Shown: positions 53,350 to 63,495 of the stretch, piece by piece | Layout: each line of letters begins with the position of its first letter | Numbering within the stretch: position 1 is the first letter of the stretch | Program-made: the position numbers and the translations under genes | The notes under the pieces: model-generated | Databases searched by the model: none | The model's input: the letters and a program-made list of their open reading frames with translations, nothing else | What the model was told of the DNA's origin: nothing | Source of the DNA: Ichthyophis bannanicus | Taxonomy: Eukaryota; Chordata; Amphibia; Gymnophiona; Ichthyophiidae | Direction: 5' to 3' | DNA: 64,000 bases | Assembly: GCA_033557465.1 (NCBI GenBank) | Contig: CM066051.1 | Span: 101,533,026-101,597,025, forward strand

Positions 53350-54330
53350 TAAGGTGAAATTTTACTTACCTGACATTTTCATTTCCTGGAGCTCTGCTAG
53401 GCCAGTCTAAACAACTGAGTAGTGCCTACCTGTCAGCAGATGAGGGAGACAGAAAAATTAGAAGTTTCTGGTGACATCACTGTAATTAGGATTGCTGCAG
53501 CTAGGGGCACGCACCAGTATTTAGATAGCAAGCCCACAAGTAGACAAAGCCAAGATTATAAAATAACTTAAGTAAAAGGACCCCCCAAGGAGAATAACCC
53601 CAGGAGAATGGCCCACTATAATCACCAACTCTGAGAATTTACAAACAGAGCAGAGACAGCAGTGAACTCCCCAGGGTGGGTTCTGGACTGGTCTAGCAGG
53701 ACTCTAGGAAAGGAAATTATCAGGTAAGTAAAATTTCACCTTCCAGATAATCCTGCTAGATCAATTCAGGCAAGTGGGAAGTACCAAAGCTATGGCTGTC
53801 TTGAGAACCTCTGTTCCAAAGGCCGTGTCCCCTCTGGCTTGCAAGTCTAGACAGTAATGCTTGACAAAGGCCATGAGGGAGGACCATGTAGCTGCCCAGC
53901 AGATCTCTATTGGTTTTACAGAACTTGCCTCCATCCACGCGGTCACCTGCATCCAGGTGGAATGAGCACACAAGCCCACCAGCATGGATTTAACCCTCAG
54001 AAGGTAGTTGAAAGTCACTATTCCTTTTATCCAGCTCCCCATGGTGGCCTCGGGGGCTGCCTTGTCTTTATATGATCCAAGCAATGCAAAGAGTGTCTGA
54101 TTTATGGAAGAGGTCAGTAACCCTCAAGCACTCTGAACTTCCACCAGTGTAGGTCCGTATCCTTACCCGGCACTGGGCCAAAAAAAGGTTGGGACACACA
54201 CCACGTTAGGCAAGAAGTATGGGACAGAGGAAAGCGTTACTACTTCCACCACAGTGTTCAAGCAGGGATCTCTACACAACAGAACTGCAGCTTAAAGAAG
54301 GATATTTCTATAAGGCCTGTGGCTGAGCAA
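53350..54330 (-). mobile_element. DIRS retrotransposon F fragment with recombinase remnant
   Basis: Terminal and internal complementary sequences at 53365-53460 (TTTCATTTCCTGGAGCTCTG) and 53680-53745 (CTAGCAGGACTCTAGGAAAG) are inverted relative to each other. On the minus strand 54084-53761 encodes the end of a DIRS recombinase: GLCAHSTWMQVTAWMEAS, IEICWAATWSSLMAFVKHYC and LDLQARGDTAFGTEVLKTA. The catalytic H-x-x-R reads HSTW, so the Arg is lost. The upstream recombinase is traceable only in broken frames to about 54330. Confidence 0.75.
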
Positions 54331-54734
54331 ACGACCACCCAAAGTACAGCCTTGAGAAAGAAATCCTACAAGGTGGCTGGCTGCAAAAGCTAAAAAGCGA
54401 GAACCCTTTCTCACCTCGTGACTGTATTAGCCATCTGAAAACCTTAACGCTTCCAGCAAGCCTTCTTTGTGGCGCTTTTCCTTTCACAATTACATGTATT
54501 GGAAAAGCTGACTGTTCTGCTTTTTGTTTACTGGAATTTTGTATATTAAATCATTTTAAATAAATAAATGAGTGTTCCTATACTTTGGTTACCTTGTATT
54601 AGGAGTTCTCATTTTTTATGTCTGCTCTATTCCATTTTACTTTATTTATTCTAAACTAGTGGCTGGATTTACTCTCTCGTTCCTCCTGCTTCCATTTTAT
54701 CTTGAGTCTGTACCCAAGGGGGAAGGGCTTGTTT
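54331..54734. other. Unassigned sequence
   Basis: Contains TAAATAAATAAATG near 54560, possibly an old LINE or SINE tail. No coding signal. Confidence 0.35.
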
Positions 54735-55457
54735 CATAAGAACCTAAGATATGCCATACTGGGTCAGACCAAGGTCCATCAAGCCCAGTATCCTGTTTCC
54801 AACAGTGGCCAATCTAGGTCATACGTACCTAGTAGTTTCCCCAAAAGACACAGGTTCCACAATGCTTGTACTGGGTCAAGCATTGATATCCTGGGTCCCT
54901 TCCTAATAATGGTTTATGGACTTTTCCTTCAGGAATGTGTCCAAACCTTTTTTAAACCCAGCTACACTAACAGCTTTTACTATATCCTCCGGTAAGAAAT
55001 TCCAGAGTTTGATTATACGTTGAGTGAAAAAATATATTTTTTTATTAGTCTTAAATAGTTTACCCTGTAGCTTCATTGCATGTCCCCTAGTCTTTCTGTA
55101 TTCTGATAGTGTAAACAATCAATCTACGTTTACCCGTTCCACTCCGTTCATTAATTTATCGACCTCTATCATATCTCCCCTCAGCCGTCTCTTTACCAGG
55201 TTAAAGAGCCCTAACCTTTTTAGCCTCTCTTCATAGGAGTATCCTTCCATCCCCTTTACCATTTTGGTGGCTCTTCTCTGTACCTTTTCTAATAACGCTA
55301 TATCCTTTTTAAGATACGGCGACCAGAATTGCACACAATATTCAAGGTGCGGTCGCACCACGGAATGATACAGAGGCATTATGATGTCATCCTTTGTTCT
55401 ATTCTCCATTCCTTTCCTTATGATGCTGAGCATTCTATTTGCAAAGCTGTTCTGCAA
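54735..55457 (-). pseudogene. CR1 (subfamily 2) 3' part
   Basis: The tail motif CATACTGGGTCAGACCAAGG is at the left. Minus-strand frames give FANRMLSIIRKGMENRTK, PLYHSVVRPHLEYCVQFW, LEKVQRRATKMVKGMEGYS and [18 protein letters not shown], the end of a CR1 reverse transcriptase. Closely related to the copy at 36208. Frameshifted once near 55118. Confidence 0.85.
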
Positions 55458-55964
55458 ACATGTGCTTGTGATCTCCCTTTTGGATTCTCAGTCTGCTGAG
55501 AGCAGCTTCCAAGTAACCCTCTGAGCTAAGTTCTGTTGCTTGCTTATTCACTGTGCTAGCTTACAATTTGTGGTTTATTTGTATGTATTTGTTGTTTTTA
55601 TTATTACTATTATTAGTTCTTTCTTTATATTTGTTTGTAATTTTGTGCCTTAACTTTGGGTTTTGCCTCCACTCTAGTTGGGTGTTGAATCTCCCTATGC
55701 CTCAACCTCTCCCTATTTCACTAGGTAGAAATTTAACCTTGATCTCTGACATGAAAAATTCTTATCGTCCCTCACAGCCTCCCATACCATGGATTACAGC
55801 ATCTATATAGCTCCTGCCACATGACTGATGGTACTTGGAGGGGGATGGAGGGGTTCGGGGCCACTGGGCAGGGATCATCTCTATCTAGGTTTGTACAGTA
55901 CTCTGTACGCCTTGTAGCACTTTATAAATAATTAGTAGCACTAGTAGTAGGTTGGGGGGGGGAT
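55458..55964. other. Unassigned sequence with a possible retroposon tail
   Basis: 55895-55945 (GTACAGTACTCTGTACGCC, GTAGCACTTTATAAATAATT) resembles the 3' tail of an old LINE or SINE with a TAG-type simple repeat. Nothing coding seen. Confidence 0.35.
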
Positions 55965-56067
55965 GGGGGGCCATGACCACAGGGCTACCAGCACTTTTGC
56001 ACCACCCCCAAGAAGCTGCCATTCTAGGCAACTGCCTAATTTGCCACGTGGATGCGTCAGCCCTGAT
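55965..56067 (-). mobile_element. hAT-like element fragment
   Basis: The minus strand starts CAGGGCTGACGCATCCACG and continues AAATTAGGCAGTTGCCTAG, matching the left end of the element at 47886. The other end is missing or diverged. Confidence 0.6.
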
Positions 56068-57394
56068 AAAGTAATACTGAGACTGCTATCTGAACGGCAA
56101 ACCGTACACACCATCGGCAGCCTTTTTGCTGTCTTAACGTTCTGTGGATAACTCCTAATTGCATGCGAGCTCTGTCCTGCCATGTGCGGATCATATCTAT
56201 AAGGATGTTCAATGGCCCTGGCTGGAGAGTGCTGCTGGATGTCCACGGACACTCGCGGCCAGCATAAGTATCTGCATGTCGGTGTTTGCATTTTAGGATA
56301 TGATGTCGAAGTCTCTGCGCAGGATCATTCTCCTCCAATTCTTTAAGTACCTAGGAAACCCTCTGCATCACTTGCTTATTTTCTCTCCAACCTCACCAGC
56401 TCCTTATGCTGTGCCTCCGACAGCAGGAACGTGGAGCTGGTGACACGCAGGCTGCATCTTCTCCAGCCATGAAAAAGATGTATTAGCTAACTAAAATCAT
56501 TAAAAAACCCAGAAAGTCAAGGGAGAAGAGTTTGCCTGGAAATCCCCCAGCTCCCGGGCTGCACATCCTGGAAATGTCTTTATATTTCCATACTTGTTCT
56601 AAAAGACTCATTGCCAGGGGTGCAATGGTGCAGCTGCTTCTGAGATGGACTCCAGAAACCTTGTGGGGCAGGCGAAGATGCTGCTTCAGGACCTTGGACA
56701 GAGCAGGGCATTTCTGGGATTCGACAGGAATATCCAGGTCTGTAGGAAAGCCCCAGCCACATCCCCGTTCAGACTTGGACATCCTCGTGCTGAGAACATC
56801 CACAAGCCTGGCTTCGAAAATGTCTCTGGAGCCATCTCTGTGATTTGGACGTCTGCAGGCCCATATGGAGATGTCCAAACTGCGAATAGCTCTTTTAAAA
56901 CATCACCCCTAATGCACAGACTCCTTTAGGGCTCAGGAGAGTCTCTGCACAAAATATCGATTCTTCTGCTAATGCACGTGTGATGTATGCATATTCTCAT
57001 GATGATCAGCGTGTTCCCCCATGTTTGTGTACATTATTTGTTTGCTGCAGTAAGCATAGATATATTTTTATATGCATTAGGGAACTCTGCACCTAGCTAC
57101 AGCACATGGCTCTAACATATGGCTTTTAATAGCAACATCTCTGACAGTATTGGGGGGGGGAGGGGGTGTTTCGATCCCTGTGCGTCACTGCAATCTCTGG
57201 GATGAAGTCCGAGTGCCAGGGGCACAGATCTGTTTCCTTGGTTAAAATTCGGAGTATGGACTCCACAGAGCCCCAGGTTGCCATATATCAGGCGATAGCC
57301 CAGCAGGACAGTATAAGACAGGCAGGGAGGAAATTGTGCAGACACTGAGGAGGTGGGGAGAGGTGTCTGTCAACAATGCAATATAAAATTCAAT
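56068..57394. other. Unassigned region
   Basis: About 1.3 kb without exon-like conservation or a repeat I can name. Overlapping 60-130 codon open frames near 56480-56930 occur on both strands with no recognisable motif. A G-run occurs at 57152-57161. Confidence 0.35.
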
Positions 57395-57565
57395 CTCCTT
57401 GTGGTCTTGGGTAAGCCACTTAACCCTCCATTGCCCATGTTCCCTGTAAGTATTAGTGTATGTGTCTCATATCCCCTCGTGTTAAATGTATCCCCCAATT
57501 GTGTTGTGACCACTTTGATTGAAGGATAAGGTGGCATACAAAACTGTCTTAATAAATAAATATCT
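57395..57565 (+). mobile_element. SINE 3' half with L2-type tail
   Basis: CTTGTGGTCTTGGGTAAGCC, then ACCACTTTGATTGAAGG...AAGGTGGCATAC and AATAAATAAA. It matches the body and tail of the SINE at 33160; the tRNA head is missing. Confidence 0.8.
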
Positions 57566-57942
57566 ATAAATATATAACACACACATGCAGAACTGAAGGG
57601 GAGCACCTGGGGACAGCTCAGGACAATCTTGCTTTTCTAGCACAGGGAGAGCATCCCTTGTCCCTCGATATTATAAGCGACCTTCCCGGTTTGCTGGGCA
57701 TGGTCATGGGCAGCTGCATCGCTCTTGCTCCTCAGGCGCTGGGAAACACCCAAGTATTCTGGCCAATATAATATAGCTGACATGGGTAAACAATGAGGTG
57801 CAGGTAGTGGGCCACTGTGACCGTAATATTAACCCTTGTCATTGGTTAAGCCAAGATTCCCCCTCTAAAGTTAATGTGTAATATCGGCAAGTGCCACAAG
57901 CATAGTAGCCTGGGCCACAGTGTAAAGTGGGAGATTTGTTCA

Positions 57943-58497
57943 CTATAGAGGCTGAAGGGACCAACTTGTCACAAAGGTTAGCTCCCCGAGAATATGAAAT
58001 CTAAAACAGGCATGTAAACCCAAGACATGCCAATATTTGTGTAATAGCCAGGTATCCTCATGGGTGTGCTGTATAAAGGGCAAGACTCCCACAATCTGAT
58101 CTTCATTAGAACCATTAAAAATGGCAACAGTTTTGTGATCAAAAAGAAGCCATTCCCTGTGGGTGTTTGTAAGCATGAGAAATGAGTTTTCAGAGATAAC
58201 CTCGGGCTGCCAGATGGGTACAATAGCTCCATAGCATGTTTACGAAACTCCAGCAAAGTAGAGCAAATGAGCCTGAACTGCAAAAATTGACCATAGGGAA
58301 GGCCTCGCTTAAGGGGGCTAGGATGGTAAGTATGATACCGTAATAGTGTATTACGTTGTACGGTACAGTGAGGTCTGCAAACCTCCTGATGTCAGAGTTA
58401 TAGTAACATCCAAAAATTGAATGGATTCAGTTTCAATCTGAGCTGTGAATTGGATGTTTGATTTCACCATGTTGGGCCATTCCAGAAATGGTTCTTA
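57943..58497 (-). pseudogene. Penelope-like element fragment, thumb to linker region
   Basis: Minus-strand frames: SNIQFTAQIETESIQFLDVT and LQTSLYRTT (58455-58350), QFRLICSTLLEFRKHAMEL (58283-58225), then NEDQIVGVLPFIQHTHEDTW and LLHKYWHVLGLHACF (58100-58000). The ISFLDVTI..TSLYRK, PYGQFLRLRRICS and KHWHIL-like motifs are typical of Penelope-like (Neptune-type) proteins just after the RT palm. The GIY-YIG endonuclease is not seen. Frameshifts break it. Confidence 0.65.
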
Positions 58498-58790
58498 CTA
58501 GCAATTCTTTTCTCTGCAATGGCCAGTTCTATTTACAAAGCTTTGGCATAGCGATGGGAGTGACACTGGCCCTCTCGTTAGCAATCTTTATCGTGGCCAT
58601 GTTTGAGGAGGGACATAGCTACCTGTCGAATGCTTTCAGTTTCTTCTCTTCTGGCTACACTTTTTGGATGACATCTTAGGCACAGGTTCTGCGCAATCAC
58701 TCACACTGTTTTTGGAATGGTGCAACACAGTGAAATCAAACATCCAAGTCACAGCTCAGATTGAAGGAATGAGAGGATAAGGGGACGAAA
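58480..58790 (+). pseudogene. Penelope-like element fragment, RT palm
   Basis: Plus-strand frame NGQFYLQSFGIAMG (58515-58560) matches the F-Y-Q-G-x-AMG motif of Penelope reverse transcriptases. After a frame change FLDDILGTGS (about 58660) is the active-site FLDD/YIDD motif, then LFLEWCNTVKSNIQVTAQIE. It overlaps in homology with the end of the inverted fragment on its left, so two copies lie head to head. Confidence 0.65.
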
Positions 58791-58807
58791 AAGTAAAAGG
58801 CTTGAGA

Positions 58808-58910
58808 CTGGCTGACTGGTGGCTCAGCAGCTAAAGGGCCTTTACTCCAATATAGGAGGTTGTGGGTTCGAGTCTAGCTTAGCCAGAAGCTAGGTGGGGC
58901 CAGTGCAGGT
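58808..58910 (+). mobile_element. tRNA-like SINE head
   Basis: A box-like TGGCTCAGCAGCTAAAG and B box GGTTCGAGTCTAG at 58864-58877, spaced as in a tRNA promoter. No tRNA gene: the flanking stems do not form a convincing acceptor arm by eye. Confidence 0.55.
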
Positions 58911-58924
58911 AAGTGGTGTGGGTG

Positions 58925-59175
58925 GATGGGGAGGAGGGGGTTAGATAGACCTGCATATCAAGTATATTGGGGGAAAACCTGATAACTGACGAGAGCCACC
59001 AGCAGCCAGGGTTATGCTGATTTTTCCTATGAAAAATGGCCAAATTTTTCCTAAAACTACCTTCTCCACTTCACTGTGAGCACTAACACCAGCTCTCCTT
59101 TGGTGGGAATTGAACCCACAGCCTTGGGGATACGAAGCACACTCCCAACCACTGGGCCACCAAGGCTTTTCACAA
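58925..59175 (-). mobile_element. tRNA-derived SINE
   Basis: On the minus strand: A box TGGCCCAGTGGTTGGGAG, B box GGTTCAATTCCC at about 59105-59117, then an unrelated body (GAAGTGGAGAAGGTAGTTTT) toward 58925. The body differs from the L2- and RTE-tailed SINEs, so this is a third type. Confidence 0.6.
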
Positions 59176-59264
59176 ACAAACCTCTTCGGATCTTCTATTT
59201 GTCCTTCGCTGCCTCCAGGGTCCTCCAGGAGTGATAAGATTCCCTGAACAGAGTCCACTACCCA

Positions 59265-59350
59265 CAAGCTACCAGTGGTGTAATGGCAAGTCAGTCCCTA
59301 CCCAAGTGCAGTGCTGGGGGCTACCGGTTCAAGACTCAGCTGTGGATCTT
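59265..59350 (+). mobile_element. tRNA-like SINE head
   Basis: GTGGTGTAATGGCAAG (A box-like) and GGTTCAAGACTC (B box-like) with tRNA-like spacing. Short and without a recognisable tail. Confidence 0.45.
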
Positions 59351-59369
59351 TCAATTTAGTATCTTTTTT

Positions 59370-59580
59370 ATTTAAGTGCTGTCAAGTCCATGCAGACTTC
59401 TGGCCACCAGTAGTCCGTGGGATTTCTTGGCAAAGTATAAAAAGAAGTAGATTGTTAGGCCGTGTTTTCCAAGGCAATGGAGGGTAAAATGACTTGTCCA
59501 ACATCACAGAGTATCAGCAGCATCAAACACTGATTATTTGGGTATTAAGTTGTTGCTTTAACCACTCGTGTATTAAAATG
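59370..59580 (-). mobile_element. RTE-tailed SINE, diverged
   Basis: AAGTGCTGTCAAGTCCATGC and CTTCTGGCCACC match the RTE 3' tail, followed by GGATTTCTTGGCAAAG and CTTGTCCAACATCACAG of the SINE body, and TAACCACTCGTG from the tRNA head. Same family as 11138. Confidence 0.7.
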
Positions 59581-59849
59581 GCAATTCCCAGCAATTGCCA
59601 AGCATGTTAATTGGATCAGAGTTTCAGTGTAATCTCTGTGCTCTAATGGCCTTAGGCATATGTGTGGGTGAAAAAGGTTGAGGGGTGAAGCGTCTCCTCT
59701 CCTCCAGTGCCCCCTCTGCTGGAGAGCTGGTGCCTGATGTCGGTGCAGTTGGTCCAGAAGTAGGGGCCGGTCTCAGCAATCATAGTTTAGGGACCTTCCT
59801 GCTTTCTCCAGCACTGACCCTGTGATTACTTGAGATTTAGACACATGTA
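59581..59849. other. Unassigned sequence
   Basis: No gene or named repeat seen between the two SINE copies. Confidence 0.3.
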
Positions 59850-59925
59850 GTGTGGGCCCTTTGAGTCAATGCTGACCCAGCAGGCCTTGGGCTTCTTTGG
59901 CAGAGTGATCAACCCACCAACTTAC
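59850..59925 (-). mobile_element. RTE-tailed SINE fragment
   Basis: GGGCCCTTTGAGTCAATGC, GACCCAGCAGGCCTTGGGCT and TTCTTTGGCAGAGTGA match the tail part of the SINE at 11138. Confidence 0.6.
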
Positions 59926-61110
59926 TATCAGTCCTCCAGCCTCTGCCTCACCTTCAGCCCATCTCCAGCTGCCAGTCACCCCCCCCCTGCCTCACCTTTA
60001 GCCCTTCTCCAGCCCCCACTCTACCCCTAGACTTGCCACAGCACCCCGAATCACCATCAGCCCATCTCAAGCCACCAGCCCCCTCACTCACTTTCAGCCC
60101 ATCTTCAACTATTAGCCTCCACACTCACCATCAGCCTATCTCCAGCCACTTGCCCCCAATTCACATCAACCCCTCTCCCACCACAAGCCCTCCAACACAC
60201 CATTAGCCTATCTCTAGGCCCCAGCCCCACAACTCACCATCAGCCCATCTCTAGCCACTACACCCCCCCCCCCACTCACATCGGCCCATCAGCCACCAGC
60301 TCCCCACTCACCATCAGCCCATCTCCAGCCACTAGCCACCTAACTCACCATTAGCCCATATCCGAGCCCCAGCCACTCCAACTCACCATCAGCCCATCTC
60401 TAGCCACTACCAGCTCTCCACTCACCATCAACCCATCTCCAACCACTAGCCACCTAGCTCACCATTAGCTTATCTCCCAGCCCCAGCCCCCCAACTCACC
60501 GTCAGCCCATCTTTAGTCACTAGTCCTCCCACTCAAATCATCCCATCACCAGCCACCAGTCCCCCAACTCACAATTAGTCCATCTCCAGATCCCAGCCCC
60601 TCCTACCTCACCATCAGCCATCTCCTGTCACTAATCCCCCACTCACACCAGCCCACCTTCAACTACTAGCCCTCCCAATCACCATTAGCCCATCTCCAGC
60701 CACTATTTCCCACTCATCAGCAGCCACTAGCTCCCCCACTTACCATCAGCCCATCTCCAGCCATTTGTCCCCCAACTCACCATCAGCCCATCTCCAGCCA
60801 CCAGCCCCCAACTCACAATTAGCCCGTCTCTAGCTACCAGCCCCTCCCAACTCACCTTTGCTAATCTCTAGCCACTAGCCCCCCATCACATCAGCCCATC
60901 TCCAGCCTTTTGCCCCAACTCACCATCAGACCTTCTCCAGCCACTAGCCCCCCCAACTCAGAATTAGCCCATGTCCCTGCCCCAGAACTCACCATCAGCC
61001 CATCTCTAGCCACTAGTCCCCCAACTCACAATTGGCCCGTCTCTAGCTACCAGCCCCTCCCAACTCACCATTGCAAATCTCTAGCCACTAGCCCCACAAT
61101 GCTTTCTTTA
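59926..61110. repeat. C-rich minisatellite, unit about 38 bp
   Basis: About 30 degenerate units of the form CAACTCACCATCAGCCCATC followed by TCCAGCCACTAGCCCCC. Unit length varies by C-run and small indels. No coding potential. Confidence 0.9.
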
Positions 61111-63425
61111 CTTTATGAAAACCATTTGGTGCCGGCGTCAAAAGTCTAACACAGCCACAGGACAGAAGGGAAATGCTTCCACGATTGTGAAGAAGTGAAT
61201 AGTGAGGCAAGCTCAGACACACTTAAAGCTTGTGCACGCCGAGCCTGCCTCTCTCCTCGTTGATGCTCGTGCTGATGTCTGCATGAAATTCCCCCAGGAG
61301 TAATAGTTAAGGAGAGGTCAATGAAACCGAAGGATGGGATGATTGCAAACCAGGAGAGTGGATCATGGATGAGATGGTGTATAACGAGCATTGAGAAAAC
61401 AGGAAAAACAGACATATGCAGGTTCTGTAAGAAAGAGCTGGAAATGATTACTTACTGGCAATGTAACTTTACTAAAATGAATGGGGGAAAGACACAGGAT
61501 CCATACTAATAACTAATATTGGCAGAAATTAAGCACATAAGGGATAACCCATATGGAGCGACACCTCTAAATAGCAGATATGATGGCATTAGGGATCCAA
61601 AAAGCATTGGAGAGCTCAATCCTCAGAAAGAAGGGAGAAGAGGGCTGAGAGGTGAGGGTGGATGACATAGGTAAGAGGGCACTTGGGTTGCAATTGGCCA
61701 TTCTTAATGCATCTCTTCCAAGGTGATGGGTCTGTGCTGGGCAGAGTGTCTTGATCTGCCTCATTCACCATGTTGCTAAATATATGAGTTCAAAGATATA
61801 TTTTACCATCTTTGTATGCAGCCCACCTTCAGCAGGTATTTCAAAATTACAGCTACTTTACAGAAATGAAGATCAGAAATAAAATCTGCAGGGATTAAGG
61901 ACAAAAAAAGAAATGAGACACATGGAAGAAGGGCGGAGGGACAGACAGCAGGATCAGGCAGGTTGTGCATTAACTCAGTACAGTGGAACAATCTGTATTA
62001 TGCAAAATGAACACTAGAGAGCAGCAGTGAGCATTTTGTATATTAAACACATTGCTCCTAATACAATGGCGCCCCATTGTGGTCAATTGTCAAACTAGCG
62101 TGATGGAAAAGGAAATGAACCGTGTGCTGAGATGAAATCTTGGGGAGGGAGAAGAGATTTGAATCCATAACATTGGTCTTACTTATCCGGCACCCAACAC
62201 CTGGACAACTGAGGCTTTAAAAACATCTGGATAGATGTACCATTGCTAAGTGCACTGAGTCTAAGATGCTGTCAGCCTTCATGCTATTGATTTGATATTT
62301 TTCTTTGTTTACATTTTCTAAAGAGGGAGATGGTTCTTTTATTTCATTAGATTTAGCTCAGACCTTTGCAGTTCATTCAAGATGAGTCACATTTGGGTTC
62401 AGTGCCCCAGAGGGCGTATAATCTAAGCTTATAGTTAATAATCATAAGTGAAAGGGATTTATCCATTAAAGAAATCTTGTATTCCAAAAATGTAATTGTA
62501 GAAAAATTAGGAAAAATCATGTAGAATTCTGATCAATGTACCTTAAGGTGTCCATGTATATACGGAATTTGAAGCAAAAGCCTCCTATAGTTCCGAGACA
62601 CTCGTGTTGGAGCAAAGCCAGAGGTCTGTAAGAATCCTGATAAAGCAGCAGTTTTTACACTGAGCTCTGATGCCATATGCTCCCTCCCTTCTGGCCACAC
62701 TTCTCTGGAGCATCAGTGAAGTCCCTTGGTGTCAGGAAGATTTCCGTCTTGTAGGGATTTGTACAAGAAAGGCAGAGTATTCACTTGTAGCTAGAAGGAG
62801 GGTCAGAATAGAAGATACTTGAGATGGAGAGCAACAGCAGAGAGGACAAGGGAGAGTGAGAAGGAGAAATTCTGTCAATTTTTGGGTGACAGTAGTGTGA
62901 GAGGAAGCTAGGGGCAATCAAGCAGACTGGAGTCCAGCAGGTCCATTTGTATTCGCTGGATGCACATTTATTCTATAGCCAACTTACTGTGTAATGCCCA
63001 AAAAACCTGTGGCTTCACTGGCACAGATTTAAAAAATCCTAGGGTGAAAAATGAAAGTCAAAGTGCCCAACTTGTAAACCAAGAAATGCCTGAAATACCG
63101 CCGATGGCCACAGGAGGGCAGCAGGTGCACTCAATGCCGCCCTTCTGTGGCCTATTTATGAGTATGCAACTATCAGACTGATCTGCGCAAGGCAAGTAAA
63201 AATGACCCCAATCCACCTCCTCAGCATTCATTATGAGTGACTAAACAAGCAATTGGTAAAATACTGCGAATCAATTACACTGGTCATCAAACTTTTACAA
63301 AAGTCATATTACTGAAATAAAAATAGTCATTTCTTATCAATTTCTATATGTTGAACACGAATATGACAGTGAAATTGCAAAGTGGGCTTTAATTTTTTTG
63401 TAATCTATAAGAGTTAATGTTTACA
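61111..63425. other. Unassigned region
   Basis: About 2.3 kb with no gene I can support. 61321-61509 encodes a possible zinc-knuckle remnant (DICRFCKKELEMITYWQC) reminiscent of the C-terminal end of some non-LTR proteins, but the match is too short to call. The rest is AT-rich with short random frames. Confidence 0.35.
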
Positions 63426-63495
63426 TCACGAAATGCATGTCAATAGTAAATATAATAGACCTTCGGTTAATACCTGTAACAAACCAAGTCATAGA

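Noticed and set aside
56483..56929. Overlapping 94-131 codon frames on both strands as a gene
   Set aside because: No motif, splice site pair or codon pattern supports either strand.
60910..61149. 79-codon Pro-rich frame near 61 kb
   Set aside because: It is within the 38-bp minisatellite, with no domain.
61321..61600. CRFCKKELE segment as a retrotransposon C-terminal zinc knuckle
   Set aside because: Only one short motif, stops follow at once, and no RT is nearby; mentioned in the region note only.
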